From Diaporthe sp. PMI_573 (lineage: Eukaryota; Ascomycota; Sordariomycetes; Diaporthales; Diaporthaceae), in contig JAJTUP010000027.1 of the NCBI GenBank assembly GCA_021399435.1, positions 744,001-808,000 on the forward strand: DNA of 64,000 nt, written 5' to 3'. Positions 1 to 8,979 of the stretch are shown one piece after another; position 1 is the first letter of the stretch; the number at the start of each line of letters is the position of its first letter. The notes under the pieces were generated by a model that saw nothing but the letters and a program-made list of their open reading frames with translations, was not told where the DNA came from and ran no database searches. A program made the position numbers and the translations under genes.

Positions 1-799
1 TAGCGGATCGTACACCAGGATAATCGCGTAACAACGGCTCGACTTCGGTTGTGAGGTTGACCTGGCGTCCTCGATGCCACCCAAATATAGGGTTGCCATC
101 TTGCAGGGTCGTAATAGTGCGTTTCCGTTTCCTCGAGGATTGCGTGGTAGTAAGCGATGCTATCCCTGCAAGGGCAGTAGTAGAAACTAAAGCGGCGACA
201 CGCTCTACTTGAATGAGTGGTGATGTTGCTAAAGTTTGCGAAAGTTGCACCGGTGCCGTAGCTATTGGACCAGTGAGCGATGATGCGGGCGGGGGCTGTA
301 CGATAGAAATGTCGGTAGATTTCGCTGTATCTACTCGTGTGCTTGGATCTGACAGTTCCATATTTGCGATAGTCGCAGCTACGCGAGCAAAATGAGGCTT
401 GTTTCGGTACTTAGTGAAGAAATCGATAATCGCTCTGTTACTGAGCCCTGTCGATTCGACAACTAACGCTTTGCCTGCCTCGGTCAAGTATCCACTATCT
501 GCGACGGTTGCAAAGAAATGCTTGAGAGTTCTGGCAGCATCAAAATTGTACCCAGACATAAATGCTTCAGGTGTCTCCAAGGTGTGCTCCAACGCAAGCT
601 TTGCTTTCCTCCGCTGGTAATCGAAGCAGTTCTTGATCTGCGTCTCTTTGCAATCTGTCTGCTCTCTGATAGAGCTCATTTCTTCCGTCGTCTGCCAAAG
701 ACGGCCGTTGTGAGCTATAACCCAGTTGTGAAGAACGCTACCTAGATCCAAGTTTTGAGGATGCCGAAATTGGCTGTCTCCAGTAGCTGAAGCAGCCAT
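1..799 (-). CDS. partial homeodomain-like protein, 3' end beyond the window
   Basis: Reading the minus strand from the ATG at 799 gives one open frame of 266 codons with no stop before the window edge, so the C-terminus is missing. Residues about 20-66 resemble a homeodomain, with helix 3 reading QIKNCFDYQRRK. The canonical Trp of the WF-N-R motif is Cys and the DNA-contacting Asn is not at its usual place. Residues about 92-134 look like a second, weaker homeodomain-type helix set (LTEAGKALVVESTGLSNRAI, then FFTKYRNK). A Ser/Thr/Pro-rich linker and a basic RKRKR patch follow. The same tandem arrangement occurs in the gene at 4067-5704, so the two are probably paralogues. The frame stays open upstream of the ATG to about 1012, so an earlier exon is possible. 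I infer nuclear DNA binding; the target is unknown. Confidence 0.55.
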   Translation of the reverse strand, partial: MAASATGDSQFRHPQNLDLGSVLHNWVIAHNGRLWQTTEEMSSIREQTDCKETQIKNCFDYQRRKAKLALEHTLETPEAFMSGYNFDAARTLKHFFATVADSGYLTEAGKALVVESTGLSNRAIIDFFTKYRNKPHFARVAATIANMELSDPSTRVDTAKSTDISIVQPPPASSLTGPIATAPVQLSQTLATSPLIQVERVAALVSTTALAGIASLTTTQSSRKRKRTITTLQDGNPIFGWHRGRQVNLTTEVEPLLRDYPGVRSA

Positions 800-1039
800 G
801 ATGTGGTGTGTTCCATTGGCTCCTGGGCGGCGTGCCCTTCGACTGCGTGATAACTTGGCGTTTGTGACGGTGTTGTCGTTCTGTCTACGTTGTACAAAGG
901 CGACCAAAAGTGGAGGCAGATCGATTGCATCACTATAGCACGCCTGTGAACGCACTGCTTGAAAGATGAGCGCAGTTTGTTCGTTTGGCCTCTGCGTGTA
1001 CGCTTGAGTGGTTCATTGATTTCAATTGGCAGAGAAGAT

Positions 1040-1160
1040 TAGCATGGCCCCTGCACTAAGGATGACGTAAGCACACCAAGAGGGGCACTCGAGGGCTTGA
1101 CCCAAACTAACTTACCCTCTAGACGCTCAATCAAAGAGAAGCTACCAATTTTTTTTCTTC
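1040..1160 (+). repeat. short duplicated gene fragment, copy A, interrupted by a 56-nt intron-like segment
   Basis: Positions 1040-1066 and 1123-1160 are almost identical to the continuous stretch 6775-6838. The extra segment here (1067-1122) begins GTAAGC, contains ACTAAC 12 nt before its end and finishes CTCTAG, a textbook fungal intron. Joined, the flanks read from ATG as MAPALRMTRSIKEKLPIFF, then end at a stop in this copy. The fragment lies divergently upstream of the homeodomain-like gene. No family was recognised. Confidence 0.6.
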
Positions 1161-1394
1161 CCTAATTAAAAGCAAAAGAAAATCTTCTAACTAAATACCT
1201 ATCTAGCTACTAGATTATTAAATAATAATATAATATAACTTAATATAATAAAGGTATTTAATACCTAATTTAATAAAATAATTATACTTTATTATATAGA
1301 TATAGTAGTTTAATAGCTTTATAGCTAAAATAATAAACTTTAACTTTAATAAGTAAATTAAATTTAAAAGAAGAGTAATATTCTCTAAAGAGTT
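1161..1394. other. AT-rich RIP-like spacer
   Basis: Very AT-rich sequence made of TA/AT-rich words, with no usable reading frame. It abuts the left end of the fold-back element. The composition is what RIP leaves behind in old repeats. No parent element could be recognised. Confidence 0.5.
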
Positions 1395-1923
1395 GTTAAA
1401 CGGAAACGCTTATGTGGGCGCTGCACGTAAAGGGTTACCCTAGACTTCACGTAGGGAGTTACCCTAGACTTGGCACTTTTTCGGCTAAGTGCCTATGTGG
1501 CGTGCGCGCCGGCAGATGAGTTTGGTGGCCGTAAGTCGATTTTTTGGGCTATTGTAAGACCCTAACTTCATACCTCTACATTCCCCTTATTTCTTACCCA
1601 AAAAGCATGTAACCTAGTTCATTAGATAGCCTGATTTCTAAAGTTTATCTGTATTTAGTTTGGTTACTGTCAGGGTTAGGGTTGGCTGGTTATTTAAAGC
1701 CAAAGATAGTAGGTCCGAGGGCCGAATTTTCCGGCCTCTCTATCTGCACACCAGAGCCAACCACAGCGTGCCCAGGGTTGAGACAATGTCGGAGGGACTG
1801 TAAGGAGGGCTGACAGAAGCCCACTCGAATTCAATACAAAGTTGTCCAAACCACTCTCAAGCGTCCCAACAAGACCTCAGTGCACCCTACTGCTACCTGA
1901 CTCCCATTCGATCCACCAACCTT
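1395..1923. repeat. left 529-nt inverted arm of the fold-back element
   Basis: Reverse complement of 2572-3100. It contains a tandem pair of TCTAGGGTAA-type words near the outer end, and an internal stretch CAGGGTTAGGGTTGG that only superficially resembles telomere repeat. It carries TpA-rich substitutions relative to the other arm. Confidence 0.8.
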
Positions 1924-2571
1924 CAGAGTTAGGATTCTACTAATTATGTGATTTTATAAAACCGGCCGTCTCTAACGGGGAGTCCAGGACCGAGGAAACT
2001 AAATTATAATTGTGACAATGAGGTAGTTACGCTATCGTAGACAATAATAATTAGATTACTACAGCCTAAGATATATTATAAAGCGTATAAATTTATATTG
2101 CTGAGATAAAATGGTTAAGGATACATATATAGACTAAAGAAAATAGCGTATATAGATAGTAAAGATTTAAGATCTAGGGCTATAATTATAGCTTAAGAAG
2201 ATGGGGTAAATATAATTACTTAGAAGCTATTATATATATTAAGTAGGGCTAGAGTTATAATAGATTTATACTATACTGTAGTACTATTGCTATAGTACTA
2301 TAGTGCTATAGTACCCCCTGTAGTACTATAGTATTAGGGGGTCTATAATACTGTAATACTGTAGTACTAGGGGGGCTGTAGTACTAGTATATCTTTATAA
2401 CTCTAAGTAGGGTACATTAAATAGAGTAAATTAACTAGCTTTCTATACTTAAAAATTAAGTAAAATAAGCCTATATTTAAACTTATAAAATAAACTAATA
2501 GTATAGCCTTATATTTATAATATACCTTTTAAAATAACTTTTTTAAATTATATTATTAAGGTACTCTTCTA

Positions 2572-3100
2572 AAGGTTGGTGGATCAAATGGGAGTCAGGT
2601 AGCAGTAGGGTGCACTAAGGTCTTGTTGGGACGCTTGAGAATGGTTTGGACAACTTTGCATTGAATTCGAGTGGGCTTCTGTCAGCCCTCCTCACAGTCC
2701 CTCCGACATCGTCTCAACCCTGGGCACGCTGTGGTTGGCTCTGGTGCGCAGATAGGGAGGCCGGAAAATTCGGCCCTCGGACCCACTCTCTTTGGCTTTA
2801 AATAACCAGCCAACCCTAACCCTGACAGTAACCAAACTAAATACAGATAAACTTCAGAAATCAGGCTATCTAATAAACTAGGTTACATGCTTTTTGGGTA
2901 AGAAATAAGGGTAATGCAGAGGTACGAAGTTAGGGTCTTACAATAGCCCAAAAAATCGACTCACGGCCACCAAACTCATCTGCCGGCGCGCACGCCACAT
3001 AGGCACTTAGCCGAAAAAGTGCCAAGTCTAGGGTAACTCCCTACGTGAAGTCTAGGGTAACCCCTTACGTGCAGCGCCCACACAAGCGTTTCCGTTTAAC
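2572..3100. repeat. right 529-nt inverted arm of the fold-back element
   Basis: Reverse complement of 1395-1923, ending in the terminal word GTTTAAC at 3094-3100. The solo copy at 7880-8340 has the same orientation and the same terminal word. Confidence 0.8.
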
Positions 3101-3190
3101 ACTAACCTATGAGCTATCTGAATTCATGTCGCTCGAACAGCTGGACCCCTGGTACTGTCCAGGGGGGCTAATCTGAGAAGTGGAGACAGA

Positions 3191-4048
3191 CTAAGCAGTT
3201 GTGGTCTTCTGGAATTCCGTCGTGTCCTCACCTCTGCATAGCTTCTCTGCAAGAAAAGCCATGAGTGCAGCTTTCTTGCTATCGATTAGCCCATCATGGT
3301 GATGGAACCGTAGGCCATGCTCTGGGAAGAGTGCTGAAAAAAGGAACTCCAAGGAGCAGCTCACTCCCGAAGGCAGTTCAAGATTATGCCGGAAAAGATA
3401 GGGTAGCCGGATGATGTGCTCATCTGGTGGCAGGACATCGCGGTAACCGGCTTGTGAGAGCAGATATCTCAACGCAGAAACATCTGTTCGGTTCCTGTGC
3501 CATACAACGACGTAGTCTTGTGGCGTGATTCCGCAGTCTTTGATCGCCTCCGCCGCCTGGAGGGGACTGACACGTATGCCTGACAGAACATTTTTATTGT
3601 AATGCCAGTAATCCCGTTTTCCGAACTCCAGCAGGTTGTCTTGAAAGCTGTCGAGTGTTTGGCAGGTCGGCGCTGGAACAGCATTGTGGATGTTGAGGTT
3701 GAAGATAGTTTCGAAATACCCTTTGTTGAATGAACCCATATCCACCATTGCAGCTTGGTCCACGACAGGTGGTGTTCTCGATAGGAGGCCCTCAAGGTCT
3801 ACGGCAACGAATCTCGTGCTGGGCGGGAGCTTGCTTCTGTCAAGAAAATGTTGGAATCCAGAAAAATCCTCGATCGCCCATTTCTTGGTCTCTCGGAGCT
3901 GGGCCAGAACCGAGAGCCTGTGTTCCCCTGACCAAGATGGCGGGTTTCTCCCCAATGACTGTGACACAACATGTATCGCACAGTAGATGGCTTGAGGCAG
4001 CCGGGGAAATGAGCAGCCATCTGCCTTGCAATCTGGATCTTTATCCAT
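3191..4048 (-). CDS. DEDDh-exonuclease-like protein, probable C-terminal half of the homeodomain-C2H2 gene
   Basis: A 285-residue frame starts at the ATG at 4048. It lies 18 nt past the stop of the upstream ORF and in the same frame. The N-terminus has a Cys/His cluster (C7, C12, C23, H26). RFVAVDLEG at 79-87 gives the first D-x-E pair of a DEDD nuclease (D84, E86). D189 lies in WHRNRTDVSALR, and HHHDGLIDSKKA near 249-260 supplies an H-x4-D ending (H251, D256). This order fits an RNase H-fold 3'-5' exonuclease of the Gfd2/YDR514C-like DEDDh group. The family match is from motif recognition only. It may be translated alone by reinitiation, by readthrough, or be a dead fragment. Substrate unknown. 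Confidence 0.6.
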   Translation of the reverse strand: MDKDPDCKADGCSFPRLPQAIYCAIHVVSQSLGRNPPSWSGEHRLSVLAQLRETKKWAIEDFSGFQHFLDRSKLPPSTRFVAVDLEGLLSRTPPVVDQAAMVDMGSFNKGYFETIFNLNIHNAVPAPTCQTLDSFQDNLLEFGKRDYWHYNKNVLSGIRVSPLQAAEAIKDCGITPQDYVVVWHRNRTDVSALRYLLSQAGYRDVLPPDEHIIRLPYLFRHNLELPSGVSCSLEFLFSALFPEHGLRFHHHDGLIDSKKAALMAFLAEKLCRGEDTTEFQKTTTA

Positions 4049-4066
4049 CTCGGAACTCAGAGCTCC

Positions 4067-5704
4067 CTAGGCTCGAAGTTGCTGTGTCATGTGGAGATCT
4101 CGATTGCATGAGACGCATCGGATGTCAAAGTGAATATTCGTCTTGGGTTTGTTTAGCACGAGCTTCGTGTTGCTCCAATCCAGTTGATTCTCGTGCGGAC
4201 ATGGCTCCTTTATTTGTACGAGCGACGACCGAGGGCCAACACACATCCCACCCCAGTTTCCCAAGTCGGATTTTATTCCAGAAAGGAATCCTAAGCCGTA
4301 ATTAGTTTTAGTCTTGAAAAAAATACGCATCAATGACCTACCGTCTTTTTGTTTTTGGAGGTTGTAAGCTAGAACCTGGATTTCCGGTTTTTCAGAGATC
4401 TTGCTGGTCTTGTCCGCATTAGGCCGACTTAAAGCAGTAGCCTGGCCCTTGAGGGTGCCGTACCATTTGGTCTTCGAAGTTCTCGTTCCATCCGCATCTG
4501 TGCTAGTTTCTGATTGCTCCTTGACGCCTTTGTCCGCAGATTTGGTGGCAAGCGATGCTCTCTTGACCAGATTATGGACATGGCTTCGGATGCGTTGGGG
4601 CTGCCGAATCCAGTAATGCTTTGGAGCCGAAATCGCTCCACAGACGTCCAACAATTCCCTCTTGTCACGATGTTGTGCGAGATGATGATACACCTGTTGG
4701 TAGGTCATCCGAAACTCTCCGATATGTGCCCGACAATGAACCACGGTGCACGTGTAGAATGGAAGGGTGTGTAATCGAAGATGCTGTACAAGATCAAACC
4801 CAGCACCGTAGGATTTGTCGCAATACAGACAAGGGTATTTGACCCCGTTTCTGCAGTCCAGGATTTTTGATGTCATGTTCTTAATCGCCGGAGGGAAGGG
4901 AGCGAGCGGGAAAACAAATTCCGGATAGATCTCTTCACTGCTTTGCAGACTTTGGGGTTGGGTAATGGAGAGAATTTCAGGAATGGTGAATGCCATCATT
5001 CTGTGAGTCAAGATGAGAGTGAATACGCCATTGAAGGGAATGGATTGAGGAACAACACCGTGGTAGCTCTGTATGTAACGACCAACCTCGGTTTTGATGT
5101 CAGACATCGTCCAAAGACGATCGTAACCCTGCAACTGCGGAAGCCGTTGTGCAAAGTTGGTGAAAGGCTTGGGAAAGATAGCGTTGCCATCGAAGGTGAA
5201 GTCAGTGCCTGTAGGAGTATGTGGTAGACTACCGCTTTGATGGTTATTCGCAGCTTTGTCGTCCAAGTCATCATTGTCGATTCCCTCTTGGATGGCAGCC
5301 CTGTGACCAATGCTTTTCACCTCCCGCTTTCGGTTTCGTTGTGGATTGTTCTGGTCGTCGTGTTGAGGCTGCTCAGCTTTGAAAATCTCCTCTTGCTCTT
5401 CCTGTATACTCTTGAAGATTTGAATTGAACTGAGACCCGTCCTTTGTCTCAAATCCTCTACTTCGTGATCTGACGGATCGAGACGTTGGTCGTTCGATGA
5501 AACCCACTCTTTGATGATACGTGCTTTGTCAGGAGGGACATCGTGGCTCTCGCCAAATTCGTAGCGTAGGGCATTGATCCAAACACTGATTCGCTCCTCA
5601 CCCCAGCCCAGTTGCTTGGCAATCAATTGCTTTTCCTGCTTCGAGGGGTTCCGGAAATCATTGGACCGTAACCATTCGAGTAGATTTCTCTCCTGCTGAT
5701 GCAT
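4067..5704 (-). CDS. homeodomain-C2H2 protein, ending at an amber codon in frame with the next ORF
   Basis: A 545-residue frame starts at the ATG at 5704. Residues 4-49 look like a homeodomain (helix 3 RISVWINALRYE) and 56-105 like a second one. A linker leads to C2H2 fingers at C292-C295-H308-H312 and C319-C324-H341-H345. Late Cys/His pairs (C502, H504, C530, C533) may form another zinc site. Positions 4291-4341 look like an in-frame 51-nt intron (GTAGGT donor, AACTAAT branch, CTTAG acceptor), so the spliced product would lose 17 residues. The frame ends at TAG (4067-4069), but the same frame continues six codons later into the 285-residue ORF at 3191-4048. The stop is one CpA-to-TpA change from CAG, so this may be one gene broken by RIP. 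Nuclear DNA binding is inferred. Confidence 0.65.
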   Translation of the reverse strand: MHQQERNLLEWLRSNDFRNPSKQEKQLIAKQLGWGEERISVWINALRYEFGESHDVPPDKARIIKEWVSSNDQRLDPSDHEVEDLRQRTGLSSIQIFKSIQEEQEEIFKAEQPQHDDQNNPQRNRKREVKSIGHRAAIQEGIDNDDLDDKAANNHQSGSLPHTPTGTDFTFDGNAIFPKPFTNFAQRLPQLQGYDRLWTMSDIKTEVGRYIQSYHGVVPQSIPFNGVFTLILTHRMMAFTIPEILSITQPQSLQSSEEIYPEFVFPLAPFPPAIKNMTSKILDCRNGVKYPCLYCDKSYGAGFDLVQHLRLHTLPFYTCTVVHCRAHIGEFRMTYQQVYHHLAQHRDKRELLDVCGAISAPKHYWIRQPQRIRSHVHNLVKRASLATKSADKGVKEQSETSTDADGTRTSKTKWYGTLKGQATALSRPNADKTSKISEKPEIQVLAYNLQKQKDGRSLMRIFFKTKTNYGLGFLSGIKSDLGNWGGMCVGPRSSLVQIKEPCPHENQLDWSNTKLVLNKPKTNIHFDIRCVSCNRDLHMTQQLRA

Positions 5705-6774
5705 GGCGGCCAGGACGTGTAGAGCTCAATGCGACTTTGTGCTGCGTCGTTCTCCTTTGGAGTTGCGAATGGCAAAATGCGTCTTTAGGAACAAAGCTTT
5801 GGCGTAACCTCGTAAATGGTTCGTCGCTTGGTGCTGACCGTCAAGTTGATACGTTCAAATCTTGCCGTTTGTAGCTGTACCGATTTGCGCAGGTAGTGGG
5901 TAGTGATGCAGGCTGCAACGTATTCTAACACCGATCTGGCAAGGGGCTGGAGGGTGTGGTACTGGTACCCCACCACTGTCACGTGAGGAGATCCAGCGAC
6001 AAAGCAGCTGTCTTCAACACGTCAATTGAAGTTGAGTCGGCGCTGCTTTGTATGTACGGGAGAGCTTTTCCAAAAATTGAAGGGCTAGGTTTGAATACTG
6101 GAGGGTGTGGGCGTTGGGCACCTGTGTATGGAAACAGTGAATGGCGCCCCACCACGTACGCACACTCACAACAACGGTCCAAACAGAAAACGAGTAATTA
6201 CACTGAACTAGCGTCACCACCAAGCCCTCCGACAATCTGAATCGAACATTCACTTCGCATTCTATTCGTTTACCAACATATTCTCAAGAAGTGGATGAAA
6301 TTGAATGATAACGAGCAAGTGATTGATTTGGGAAATTTTTCGTTGAAGTCTCATTCCGAAACTGTTTCCTGGAAGCAGGACATGGGTATACTCTTTTTCT
6401 GTTCAGACCGTTGCCACATAAGGCTCATTTTCAGAAGCACAACATTGCTGAAAGTCAAGCTTCTACTCACTAACAGGTAGAGTTGAAAGCGTTGAAGAGG
6501 ACAGTTTAGTCAGCTACAGGACTACTGTCAGAGCCATAGCTTCGCAGGTATAATATCAGCATTGGGGATAGAGCTGTAGTGTTGGGTATATGATGTTGCG
6601 GGCAGGCCCATGTTTTGCCTTCGGGCATTTGGTCAATTTGAAACGATACGTGAGTTTACATTCCGAGGTCCTCAGTTCGATTCCTGCTAACGTCAATCCA
6701 GAGAGAAGATGTACGCCTCAGTCACCAGCCCAAGGTCCTCAGTTCGATTCCGACAAATGCTAACTTCACTACAG
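5705..6774. other. intergenic, upstream of the homeodomain-C2H2 gene
   Basis: No convincing gene on either strand. It presumably contains the promoter of the minus-strand gene starting at 5704. An 18-nt word (GGTCCTCAGTTCGATTCC) occurs twice, at 6667-6684 and 6734-6751, each time followed within a few bases by GCTAAC. Its origin is unclear. Confidence 0.4.
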
Positions 6775-6838
6775 TAGCATGGCCCCTGCACTAAGGATGA
6801 CACGCTCAATCAAAGAGAAGCTACCAATTTTTTTCTTC
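6775..6838 (+). repeat. short duplicated gene fragment, copy B, without the intron
   Basis: Same sequence as 1040-1066 plus 1123-1160, joined exactly at the splice junction (6801/6802). The joined frame stays open from ATG 6779 to a TAG at about 6956-6958, giving roughly 59 residues. An upstream CTAAC and a CAG just before the fragment resemble a 3' splice site. It may be a retroposed remnant or a member of a gene family that lost the intron. Confidence 0.55.
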
Positions 6839-6866
6839 TTTGGAAGAGCTGGGCTTCCTCCTGGGG

Positions 6867-7032
6867 ACTGGTCACGCCCCTTCACGACCCCAACTGCCCG
6901 TCTGCCGACCAGTTATCGCTCTGCCTGTTGGGACTGGTTACATATAGATACCGGTTAGCATCCTTCAACATTTTGACCAGTATCGGATTCGTGACTGGTC
7001 TCAAAGATGAACGTAGCTGTTCTATTACTGGT
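6867..7032. promoter_or_regulatory. array of six ACTGGT/ACCAGT sites
   Basis: Exact hexamers occur at 6867, 6908 (inverted), 6933, 6976 (inverted), 6994 and 7027. Two near matches (GCCAGT) follow at about 7060 and 7104. Six exact copies in 166 bp is far above the roughly 0.1 expected by chance. Most copies have a preceding G, giving GACTGGT or GACCAGT. The array overlaps the start of a small ORF with a signal-like N-terminus. A transcription-factor site cluster is one reading; a decayed tandem repeat is another. Confidence 0.35.
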
Positions 7033-7207
7033 CATATCCCTCGCAAAGGCCTTTCCTAATGCCAGTCACCACATAGTGCGACCACCCGGGCGGACGCGGC
7101 ATGCCAGTATCGCATCGCGTCATATAGCTTCCAAACGTTATAACTGCCTCAGGCATTGGTTTTATGGCAATGAACTATTTTCCCCTTTGAAATCACGCCT
7201 CCTTTGA
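7007..7207 (+). CDS. possible small secreted peptide, unverified
   Basis: A 66-residue frame begins MNVAVLLLVISLAKAFPNAS, which looks like a signal peptide with a cleavage point after the AKA motif. The rest is basic with no recognised domain and few cysteines. It sits between a repeat fragment and transposon remnants and may be a chance frame. Confidence is low. Confidence 0.2.
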   Translation: MNVAVLLLVISLAKAFPNASHHIVRPPGRTRHASIASRHIASKRYNCLRHWFYGNELFSPLKSRLL

Positions 7208-7879
7208 GTATAACCCTAACGCTGTAAGGCGAGATAGTCCCAGCAAGCATAAAGGCGACAGCCCACCATCTAGATTGCGGCGCTGCTCCCTCAAGCCATG
7301 GGCTATGGTACATACGGCTGCCTAATCACTGTTCGGCAGTTGTGAAAGGTACCGCTTCGCTCTCCGGCCAGGTACCGCTGAGGACCTACGAGGCTGCCAG
7401 TGAGGCGCGGCAGATAGAGCCAATCACAAAAGCGGAAGCGCGGACCGCATCACAGGCATTACATTATATACTAACTTCAGTCCAAATTGCCTTTCCTACC
7501 AGAGCAGGGACTCGATGGTGGGTATATTGAGCCCAACTATAAAGGGGTTCAAGAAAATGCCAGCGGTTAGTTGAGCACCCACTTCCTCCGGGATGACTGA
7601 TAACCTTGCTCTTGTACCGCAATTATACATTACGACAGTCCTATGTTAGCCGTGGTGCGTTCCAATGTGTAGTAGCGCCTGCCACCCTACGTTCACCTAT
7701 ATCAACTATGCCCTCTGCTACTTGACTGTGCTCTGTAAGACCTTCTGGGTTGACTGTGTAACTATGTCCGAGACTGTGTCCGGGCCAAAGACGGTTTGGA
7801 CTCCTTATTGGCGGTCCTGCGCCGCTTAGAGATATATATCTGAAGGTTTGTGCCTTCAGCAATGTGTGTGTGTACGGCA
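7208..7879. other. unassigned accessory sequence
   Basis: Normal base composition but no supportable gene. The ORF on the minus strand at 7641-7943 runs into the solo arm of the fold-back element and has no family resemblance that I recognise. Confidence 0.4.
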
Positions 7880-8340
7880 GGGTCGCAGTAGAGTGCCTGG
7901 AGACGAGTTGGGACGATTGAGAGTGGTTCGGACAACTTTGCATTGAGCCCTCCTCACAGTCCCTCCGACATCATCTCACCCGTGGGCACGCGTGGGTTGG
8001 CTCTGGTGCGCAGATAGGGAGGCCGGAAAATTCGGCCCTCGGACCCACTATCTTTGGCTTTAAATAACCAGCCAACCCTAACCCTGACAGTAACCAAACT
8101 AAATACAGATAAACTTCAGAAATCAGACTATCTAATGAGCTAAGTTACATGCTTTTTGGGTAAGAAATAAGGGGAATGCAGAGGTACGAAGTTAGGGTCT
8201 TAAAACAGCCTAAAAAATCGACTCACGGCCACCAAACTCATCTGCCGGCGTGCACGCCCCATGGGCACTTAGAGAAAATCCAGTGCCAAGTCTAGGGTAA
8301 CTCTCTGCGTGCAGCGCCCACACAAGCGTTTCCGTTTAAC
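7880..8340. repeat. solo arm of the fold-back element
   Basis: Matches the 529-nt arm at 2572-3100 in the same orientation and ends exactly at the terminal GTTTAAC (8334-8340). Compared with that arm it lacks about 20 nt near its inner end and one of the two tandem TCTAGGGTAA units. The many transitions suggest RIP. No opposite arm is present nearby. Confidence 0.75.
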
Positions 8341-8979
8341 AATATATGTTTCTAGTAACTATCCCATTCTTGTCTTTAAAAGTAACACGCTTAATCCTCT
8401 ATACCTATACGCCGGGTAGTAGTAATGGCAAGGCAGATTTAGTTAAAATAGTAAGATATACTTTAGAGAATAACTTATACTCTCTTATTAGTACCTAGCT
8501 GTTTTAGTTATAAAAAATCTCTTTGCCATTCTTTTAGAATGGTCTTTCATCCCGTATAATGTCAAATCCCTCAGTATGCATCTCCCGCCAAAAAATATTA
8601 ATTCTCTGTCCCGCCATGCTGCGTATATGAAAATGATCCTTGGATTTTTCTGCATTTAATGAACATGGTTACTCAGCGTCACGACTCCTTGATCGTGAGG
8701 AAATTAACAAATTAGTTTTGATTAATAGTTGCTTTGCCTCTGTCGAACCCCAAAATCCCGGCGTTTTGTTTGCAACTTAGATCTTTGCGTATACGTTATT
8801 TTCATTGGTCTGGATCTTTTTCTCCAAATCTCTGCACCAGACTGAGTAAGCAGACCCCCCTGCGGCCCGAAGGGCCCATCCACGGCGGAGGCGCTTCGCG
8901 GGAGCGAGCGAGCGGAGCGAGCGAGCGAGGGCGAAGTGCCCCCGCCGTTTAACTATTTGCAAACTAATACACTAAAAGA
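8341..8979. other. AT-rich decayed sequence with an isolated GC-rich hairpin
   Basis: Mostly AT-rich RIP-like DNA. Embedded at about 8870-8950 is a GC-rich island built of GCGAGCGAGCGG-like words and flanked by imperfect inverted copies (GGCGGAGGCGCTTCGC against GCGAAGTGCCCCCGCC). No reading frame was recognised. The fold-back island resembles GC clusters of organelle genomes, but I cannot show that this is organelle-derived DNA. Confidence 0.4.

Larger units (their letters stand above)
1395..3100. mobile_element. non-autonomous fold-back/long-TIR element with an AT-rich core
   Basis: Two arms of 529 nt (1395-1923 and 2572-3100) are inverted copies of each other around a 648-nt AT-rich core. 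The outer ends read GTTAAACGGAAACGC and its complement. Differences between the arms that I could line up are nearly all C/T or G/A transitions, as expected from RIP. The core (1924-2571) has no transposase frame that I can read, but is full of TAGTACTA-type palindromic words around 2270-2390. I saw no clear target-site duplication. A third, solo arm lies at about 7880-8340, so the family is dispersed. It could be a MITE-like TIR element or two inverted solo units. Confidence 0.75.

Noticed and set aside
1670..1695. Telomere-like GGGTTAGGG word
   Set aside because: Only one and a half units, embedded in every arm of the fold-back element; not a telomere.
6667..6751. tRNA T-arm-like word GTTCGATTCC occurring twice
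   Set aside because: The bases flanking the loop do not pair, and no A box or acceptor stem is present.
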